Translations under genes and position numbers: made by a program
Source of the DNA: Bacteroidota bacterium
GTDB lineage: Bacteria; Bacteroidota; Bacteroidia; NS11-12g; UBA955
Direction: 5' to 3'
Length of the DNA stretch: 64,000 bases
Assembly: GCA_005798825.1 (NCBI GenBank)
Contig: SYIL01000004.1
Location: 124,001 to 188,000, forward strand
Notes under the pieces: generated by a model
The model's input: the letters and a program-made list of their open reading frames with translations, nothing else
Database searches by the model: none
Told to the model about the DNA's origin: nothing
Shown here: positions 58,108-64,000 of the stretch, in pieces
Layout: the number at the start of each line of letters is the position of its first letter
Position numbering within the stretch: the stretch's first letter is position 1

Positions 58108-58854
58108 TTATTGTAAACGATGTTTATTAACCAAAGCCACAATAGATTCTTTGTAGTTCTTGCCTATCGGAAGTATTTTATTGCCAATATTAACTCCGTT
58201 TTGTTGGATGGAAACAACATTGTTTATTGACACAATAAAACTCCGATGGATTCGAATAAAAAGATCGGCAGGGAGAGCCTTCTCCATGTTTTGCATGGTT
58301 TGTAGGGTGACCAATCTTTTTTCTGGACCAATCCATATTTTTACGTAATCGGCAAATGCTTCGACGTATACAATATTTTCGTAGTGGATTTTTTGGTGTT
58401 GACCGTCTATTTTTATGTAAACAAAATCAGGCCTTAATGAAATATCATGGGCTTGAGAATATTTTAAACAGTGGAACTCTTCTATACGTGCAACGGTTTT
58501 TTTAATTCTCTCAGGTGATATTGGCTTCAGCAGATAATCTAGGGCTTCAAATTCAAAAGCCTCTGGCGCATAATTGGGATATGCAGTCGTAAAGACAACT
58601 GCATGGGGGGCAGGATATTGATTTTTCACAAGATCCAGACCAGAGATGCCGGGCATTTGAATATCGGTAAAAATAGCATCCACCGTATTGTCTTTCATCC
58701 AGTGAATTGCATCAATGGCATTTGAAAAGCATTTCACAATAGACAACTGGGGGTAAATTGAAAGATGGACCTTTAGCACATCCAAGGCAAGTGGTTCGTC
58801 GTCAATAAAAATACAGCGTATGGGTGCGTTTTTCACATCAAAATAGTATATCAA
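58108..58854 (-). CDS. LytTR family DNA-binding response regulator
   Basis: CIFIDDEPLALDVLKVHL; AIFTDIQMPGISGLDLV; LytTR FIRIHRSFIVSINNVVSIQQNGVNIGNKILPIGKNYKE. Confidence 0.96.
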   Translation of the reverse strand: MIYYFDVKNAPIRCIFIDDEPLALDVLKVHLSIYPQLSIVKCFSNAIDAIHWMKDNTVDAIFTDIQMPGISGLDLVKNQYPAPHAVVFTTAYPNYAPEAFEFEALDYLLKPISPERIKKTVARIEEFHCLKYSQAHDISLRPDFVYIKIDGQHQKIHYENIVYVEAFADYVKIWIGPEKRLVTLQTMQNMEKALPADLFIRIHRSFIVSINNVVSIQQNGVNIGNKILPIGKNYKESIVALVNKHRLQ

Positions 58855-59893
58855 GTGTAACAGAATATTTAATATCCGAATTTTCTATCGTCAACACATG
58901 TTTATTTGGGTATGACAAATTCAATCTTTTTTCTAAATTTATCAAACCAATCCCTGCTTTTTCTGTTCGACTTGTGTTGGTATGAACAGAATTTTCGACC
59001 ATAAATCTATATCCATTTTCCAAACAAGTGCCTACAATCATAACCCAGCCTTCATCTAGTTGAACTTGGGCGCCGTGTTTAAAAGCGTTTTCGACCAAAG
59101 TGAGGTAAAGCATCGGCTCTATCTCTGCATCCTTATTGGGATTCTCCATTTTCATAACCACAGTAACGCGGCTATCCAACCGCATTTTTTCCATTTCTAC
59201 AAAATCGGCAAGGTGTTTAAGCTCTTCATGAAAGTAAACTTTCCCATTGCTGGTTTCTTCCAAGATATAGCGCAGAATATTGCTTAATCTCAAAATCATT
59301 GCCGGAGCAAGTTCTGATTTTTTGAGCGTAAGTGCATAGACATTGTTGAGTGAATTAAACAAAAAATGTGGGTTGATTTGGGTTTTTAGGTATTTTAATT
59401 CTGTTTGCAATTGAATCTGCTGCATCTGTTTTTTGTGTTCTTGTTCGCCATAATAATCTTTCAACAACTTAATTGTCATTGATAAAATAATGCTGAAAAG
59501 AAGGCTTAAGAATACAAAAAAAAGAAAAAAATAGGACCATACATCACCTTTTTCTCCCACATTGACAATAAGGGCATGGGATAACATTGAAATGGGAAAT
59601 GCCGCCAATCCAATCAATAACAAACAAGTGATAAGGTATACAAAATACTGTCGATGCAACAACAATTTGGGCACCAAATAATACATATTGAGATACACTA
59701 CAAGCGCATGGCTGGTCATAATTGGCAATTGCCTAAGGAGTGAATCACTCCAATTATTGCCCATGCGAAAGAAAAAGGTATTGATAATGGCATAAATAAC
59801 CCAAAAGAATACATGGTGTAATTTAAACCGAGAAGCGATCGATTCTGCCTCTTTGATTATAGAAGGCAGCGGCTTATGTAGATCAAAAGACAT
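58838..59893 (-). CDS. sensor histidine kinase (LytS/YehU type)
   Basis: LKTQINPHFLFNSLNNVYALTLKKSELAPAMILRLSNILRYIL; HATPase region LVENAFKHGAQ. Confidence 0.95.
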   Translation of the reverse strand: MSFDLHKPLPSIIKEAESIASRFKLHHVFFWVIYAIINTFFFRMGNNWSDSLLRQLPIMTSHALVVYLNMYYLVPKLLLHRQYFVYLITCLLLIGLAAFPISMLSHALIVNVGEKGDVWSYFFLFFVFLSLLFSIILSMTIKLLKDYYGEQEHKKQMQQIQLQTELKYLKTQINPHFLFNSLNNVYALTLKKSELAPAMILRLSNILRYILEETSNGKVYFHEELKHLADFVEMEKMRLDSRVTVVMKMENPNKDAEIEPMLYLTLVENAFKHGAQVQLDEGWVMIVGTCLENGYRFMVENSVHTNTSRTEKAGIGLINLEKRLNLSYPNKHVLTIENSDIKYSVTLDILF

Positions 59894-60176
59894 CTTTGGC
59901 TTGGTTTACGAGAAGATTCACATCCAAATCACAACCCATTGGAAAGAAGGCGCGTTTTAGGATTGTATTGAAATAACCGAAATGATCCATATGTATCAAA
60001 AAAAGGAAAACCAAAAGCAATATAGGAAAGTAGCGTGCAGAAAACCCCCAGTACAATGAATACCAAGAAACCAAAAAACAAGCTTCCTTGCGTCTATTTT
60101 TTCTGTTGCCATACCCCTAATTTGACAAATTCAATGCCACAATGCAATCTATAAATGTCTTGACAATGATGGTCAA

Positions 60177-62051
60177 TCATTTTGAAAAATATCTTCTAAT
60201 AATATTGGATTGTAAACCCAACAAAAGCGAATCCAAGGGTGTCGCCAATGAGAATTTTTGTAAAAAAACAACATGTTGTTTGTCCTTGCTGGTATAAACT
60301 GCTTTGTCATTGGCAAAAGACAAAGAGTTCCCTGGATGAGATGGGTGAAATACATTTCTTGAAAAAGGAACAGGTGTATCTTCTCCAATAATTTGTGAAG
60401 CAATGGTGGCAAAAATATCTGTTTGGTTGACTACAAGTTCAGGTGCTATTCCCCTGTATGGTGTATTCACGGCACCGCCTGTAAATAGCAAAGGAATTCT
60501 AAAAAATTCTTGTTCATAGTCGGTTGAAATTGGCAATCCAGGGATTTTTCCATGGTCTCCAACAAAAATCAAAAGTGTGCTATCGTAAAGATTTTCTTTT
60601 TTTAGACTCGCTACCAGCTGGCCAATGGCCTCATCAGTATATGCAATTGATTTATACAATTTTTCTTTTTCATCCAAGTGCCTATTTTCAACAATATCAT
60701 AGGGTTCGTGACTGCTTAGGGTTAACCATGAGGCAAAAAAAGGTTTTGGGAGCAACTTTAGTTTCTTTACTACTTCAACAAGCATCGGTTTATCATGCTT
60801 CCCCCAAACTGAATTCCTTTCTTGGCCATAAGATTGAATATCAGAAAATCCTACATACCTCAAATACGATTCCATATTAATAAATTTAGCATCGCCTCCA
60901 TAAAAGAATTGGGTTGTATATTTATGTTTGGCGAAACGCTGGGGCAAGGTTTCCAAATGAACCGAATTCCAACGACTTGGGTCTATCAACAACCCATACC
61001 AAGGTTGACCAGGCCACGCAGAAAATATACTTACCAGGGCTTTGTCTGTTCTGTCGCCTGATGCGTATGCTTTGGTAAACACTATTCCTTCTTTACCCAA
61101 ACGGTTGAGGTTGGGGGTAGCCGAAACACGATGGTCTCGGTTTTCGGTCCAATGTGCACCAAAGCCTTCTAAAATTACTATCAAAACATTAGAATTAGGT
61201 TTTAATACCCTTGGAATTCTACTAATTCCAGTTGGCATTGTATCTAGGTAGGTATATTTTTGCAACGCACTTTGCTCAATATTGGTATCCAAAATAGCAA
61301 TTTTTGCTTGTTTGAATACCCCACCCTCATCCAAGACAAAACCAGCATTCCACAGGGAATTGGTCGCCAATAAATTCAGTATGTTATTGGTAGAATAGTA
61401 ACTAGCCCCCAAGGACAAAGGATATTTTCCAAATCCCCCTCGTATACCTATGACGAGTAATGGAAGAGCAAACAGTATTCTCCATCGAAATAGAAAATTG
61501 GGGGCGATATTTACTAAAACAAATTTGAAGAATTTGGCGGAAAAAAAAGCCAACGCAAAAACAAAACACATAACCACACACAACATTGTCAATTGATATC
61601 CAGTTGTGCTGGAGAATAATTGTTTCGGAAATTGTAAATATCCAATGGCCTGTGCATTGACTTTGCTGTTCCAAAAATACATCAGCTGACTATCAATCAA
61701 ACAGATAAAAGCCGTTAACGACATTACAATTCCTTGAAACCATTGAAAATAGCGGGTAATCGCAAGGCCTTTTATTGGTAAAAATAGCAATCCTATTAAC
61801 AGTATAATTGTAAAATAAGAACTCACCGAAAGATCTTGAATCAATCCGTTGTAATGGGTATCAATGGCATCGGACATCGACACAGAAGCAGTTTGAATAC
61901 ATGCAATTTGTATTGAACGAGACAAAAATTGCACCAGCAGACAAAATAAAAATCCATAGCACAACAAGAGAAAAAACCCATTCAAAAATGGGTTTTTTCT
62001 CTTGGGTATTAAACCCTTCACAGGATTTGTTATGTGGGTTGCCTTACTCAA
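60177..62051 (-). CDS. LTA synthase family sulfatase
   Basis: N-terminal TM helices; VLIVILEGFGAHWT; YASGDRTDKALVSIFSAWPGQ; SSHEPYD; FVGDHGKIPG. Confidence 0.92.
   Translation of the reverse strand: MSKATHITNPVKGLIPKRKNPFLNGFFLLLCYGFLFCLLVQFLSRSIQIACIQTASVSMSDAIDTHYNGLIQDLSVSSYFTIILLIGLLFLPIKGLAITRYFQWFQGIVMSLTAFICLIDSQLMYFWNSKVNAQAIGYLQFPKQLFSSTTGYQLTMLCVVMCFVFALAFFSAKFFKFVLVNIAPNFLFRWRILFALPLLVIGIRGGFGKYPLSLGASYYSTNNILNLLATNSLWNAGFVLDEGGVFKQAKIAILDTNIEQSALQKYTYLDTMPTGISRIPRVLKPNSNVLIVILEGFGAHWTENRDHRVSATPNLNRLGKEGIVFTKAYASGDRTDKALVSIFSAWPGQPWYGLLIDPSRWNSVHLETLPQRFAKHKYTTQFFYGGDAKFINMESYLRYVGFSDIQSYGQERNSVWGKHDKPMLVEVVKKLKLLPKPFFASWLTLSSHEPYDIVENRHLDEKEKLYKSIAYTDEAIGQLVASLKKENLYDSTLLIFVGDHGKIPGLPISTDYEQEFFRIPLLFTGGAVNTPYRGIAPELVVNQTDIFATIASQIIGEDTPVPFSRNVFHPSHPGNSLSFANDKAVYTSKDKQHVVFLQKFSLATPLDSLLLGLQSNIIRRYFSK
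61965..62004 (-). repeat. perfect 18-bp inverted repeat, 4-nt loop
   Basis: CAAGAGAAAAAACCCATT-CAAA-AATGGGTTTTTTCTCTTG, inside codons about 16-29 of the LTA-synthase-family gene. Confidence 0.9.
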
Positions 62052-63892
62052 TGAATAACCACAATTTTAGCTTTATAAATCTTGGATACATGATCTACGA
62101 TATTGGCATAATAAATACCAGGCAATACCAAAGACAAATCAATGACATTGTTGTCGACACAAATATTTTGTTTCTTGCCGTCCATACCCCATAATTCAAC
62201 ACTGGTAATATTGTCTATTCCCATTACTTTTACCTGACTTGTTGCAGGATTGGGATAAAAAACCACTGGCTTAGAAAACATATCTTCTGTTGATGCCAAT
62301 ACCACTGTAATATAATTTGTTTTTGAAATTTGATCTGTCCCCATTGAATTTGACAAGCTCAGCGAAACAGAATATAATCCCAATGAACCGAATTTGACTT
62401 CCGGGTTTCTGGAAAGGTTGTTTGTGGAGTTTACATAGGAAAATGTAGATGGGCTGATGGTCCAATTCCAAGCAGTAGGATTATTTTCTGACAAATCAAC
62501 CAAGCGAATGATTTGCGTTACGGTTGGGTTTGTAATATCTGCCATAAAATTGGCTACTGGTTTAAGATTGCTTATATTGGATACGTTGATATAACTGTTT
62601 TTGGTTGTCAAACTCTTGTCTGATGAATTACTGCCCTCAAGTGATATAGTATATGATCCAGTTGCGCTAAATGAAAGAAAAATATTTTTATCCGTAAGCT
62701 TAGAATTCGCTTGCAAAGAATACGTATTGGGAGTGATAGACCAACTGTATGCCTTCGTGTATTTACAGTTGGATACCAGCGCTACTGTCTGGCCAACGTT
62801 AACCGAAGTTTTGTTTGCAGAAAAATCTACAACAGGAGGCGTTTGCAGTGTCAGGCGACGAATTACATTGTTTTTTGTATCACAAATAAAGAAAGCCGAA
62901 TCGGCAGGTCGGTAGGTAAACAAGGTCAAATCGCCAAAAATTGCATCCTTTGCCAAGCCATCCTTATATCCGGTTTCTGCATCCTGACCAGCATAAATTT
63001 TGACAGTTGTTCCATCAAATACCTTAATACTGTATTGGTCGGCTATATAAATTAAGCCATTGACAGAAACAACGTCACTAGGCAAATTTAATCCGCTGGA
63101 TATTACTGTTGTAACTTCATTGGTTTTGAGATTTAACCGTTTGATTTTTTTGTTGTTTCGATCGGCGATCAACAGGCTATTGTCGTTTTCTAACCATATA
63201 CCGGAAGGTGCGTAAAACATAGCCTTTGCTCCAATACCATTTGCATCTCCCTTGGTTTTGGGCTGCCCTGCAATGGTGGTCACTTTCCCTGAGGATATTT
63301 TACGAATTACTTCATTGCCAAAATCACAGATATATATTTCTCCACTTGAATTAATCGCTATATCCGAAGGACTCGAAAAATAAGCATCGGCGACCAATCC
63401 GTCCTTGTGATCACCAACAAAAGAATAATTACCCGCAATTGTAGTAAAAACAGTACCATTGGGAGTATTTACGAACTGAGACCCTTTTCGTATCAATGCA
63501 TTGTCTGTATCAACAATGTATACATCGTTGGTCGTTTTATTAATTGCCAATCCTGATGGCATATTGAATCTTGACACTGTGGCTGTTCCATTGTCAATAC
63601 CAATGGCACCAGGCTCATTGGGGTCACCCAAGAAACCACCTCGAATTAGACTGTAAGGCCCGTTTAATATAATAACATTGTGTTGGTCTGTTACCCATAA
63701 GCGGTTGTTGTTATCGGGACAAACGCCCATTGGGATACTAAACAACTCTTCCAACAATAAATTGCTAGAAGTTGAATTAAACTCGCCACTGCCCAGGTAT
63801 TGTTTTCCCGCATAGGTGGTCACATTTTGCGCGTTGGCATTGAACAAAACGCCTATTGTCACTAACAATATTTGTAAATTTTTACTGTTCAT
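62048..63892 (-). CDS. NHL-repeat / PKD-like secreted protein with T9SS sorting domain
   Basis: NHL blocks GVCPDNNNRLWVTDQ, GLAINKTTNDVYIVDTDNALIRKG, DIAINSSGEIYICDFGNEVIRKI; C-term VVFYPNPATSQVKVMGIDNITSVELWGMDGKKQ. Confidence 0.9.
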   Translation of the reverse strand: MNSKNLQILLVTIGVLFNANAQNVTTYAGKQYLGSGEFNSTSSNLLLEELFSIPMGVCPDNNNRLWVTDQHNVIILNGPYSLIRGGFLGDPNEPGAIGIDNGTATVSRFNMPSGLAINKTTNDVYIVDTDNALIRKGSQFVNTPNGTVFTTIAGNYSFVGDHKDGLVADAYFSSPSDIAINSSGEIYICDFGNEVIRKISSGKVTTIAGQPKTKGDANGIGAKAMFYAPSGIWLENDNSLLIADRNNKKIKRLNLKTNEVTTVISSGLNLPSDVVSVNGLIYIADQYSIKVFDGTTVKIYAGQDAETGYKDGLAKDAIFGDLTLFTYRPADSAFFICDTKNNVIRRLTLQTPPVVDFSANKTSVNVGQTVALVSNCKYTKAYSWSITPNTYSLQANSKLTDKNIFLSFSATGSYTISLEGSNSSDKSLTTKNSYINVSNISNLKPVANFMADITNPTVTQIIRLVDLSENNPTAWNWTISPSTFSYVNSTNNLSRNPEVKFGSLGLYSVSLSLSNSMGTDQISKTNYITVVLASTEDMFSKPVVFYPNPATSQVKVMGIDNITSVELWGMDGKKQNICVDNNVIDLSLVLPGIYYANIVDHVSKIYKAKIVVIH

Positions 63893-64000
63893 CGGAGTGT
63901 TTTATTAATTCGTTGTTAATGTTATTTTCTATTTGCTCAAAAATATTCTCATACGACCTTCGCTTCAATGGGCTACCTGTCATTGCCAAAAACAGTTCTT
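63882..64000 (-). CDS. C-terminus of a truncated gene, likely an ABC transporter ATP-binding protein
   Basis: ELFLAMTGSPLKRRSYENIFEQIENNINNELIKHSDEQ*; 'LFLAMTG' resembles the (L)E(D/E)(L/V)FLxLTG tail of ABC ATPases; 11-nt overlap with the next gene start. Confidence 0.5.
   Translation of the reverse strand, partial: ELFLAMTGSPLKRRSYENIFEQIENNINNELIKHSDEQ

Noticed and set aside
1-64000. tRNA, rRNA, CRISPR, transposon or toxin-antitoxin loci
   Set aside because: None recognised by eye; intergenic gaps are short. A tRNAscan/Infernal run would be decisive.

Overview
This 64-kb window comes from a Bacteroidota genome. Supporting signs are T9SS-type C-terminal sorting tails, an LpxC-FabZ fusion, short NuoG, TAnnTTTG -7 elements and many 4-nt ATGA/GTGA gene overlaps. 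It is gene-dense and mostly chromosomal housekeeping: rplU-rpmA, folC, lpxD/lpxC-fabZ/lpxA, murF, nuoA-H, mltG, dapB, lepB, pyrR-pyrB, pdhA, ribH, a cytochrome c maturation cluster (ccmC-like/ccmD-like/ccmE/ccmF), putA-like proline dehydrogenase, dnaX, dapD, DPP-IV, HMG-CoA lyase and a LytS/LytTR two-component pair. I saw no transposase, prophage, CRISPR array, rRNA or tRNA. No clearly novel large system is evident. The loci most worth a second look are: (1) a secreted HMA-like protein overlapping a plug-CC TonB-dependent receptor, preceded by a perfect 8-6-8 inverted repeat on its promoter; (2) an EVE-pyrR-pyrB-class 3 asparaginase chain of overlapping genes, divergent from an S24-type regulator; (3) a plug-less barrel / HU-SPOR / TonB-like gene trio; (4) a perfect 18-bp hairpin inside the 5' coding region of an LTA-synthase-family gene; (5) a CxxCH-bearing T9SS cargo protein; (6) a nuo operon that stops after nuoH; (7) TAnnTTTG elements so close to start codons that leaderless mRNAs are predicted.
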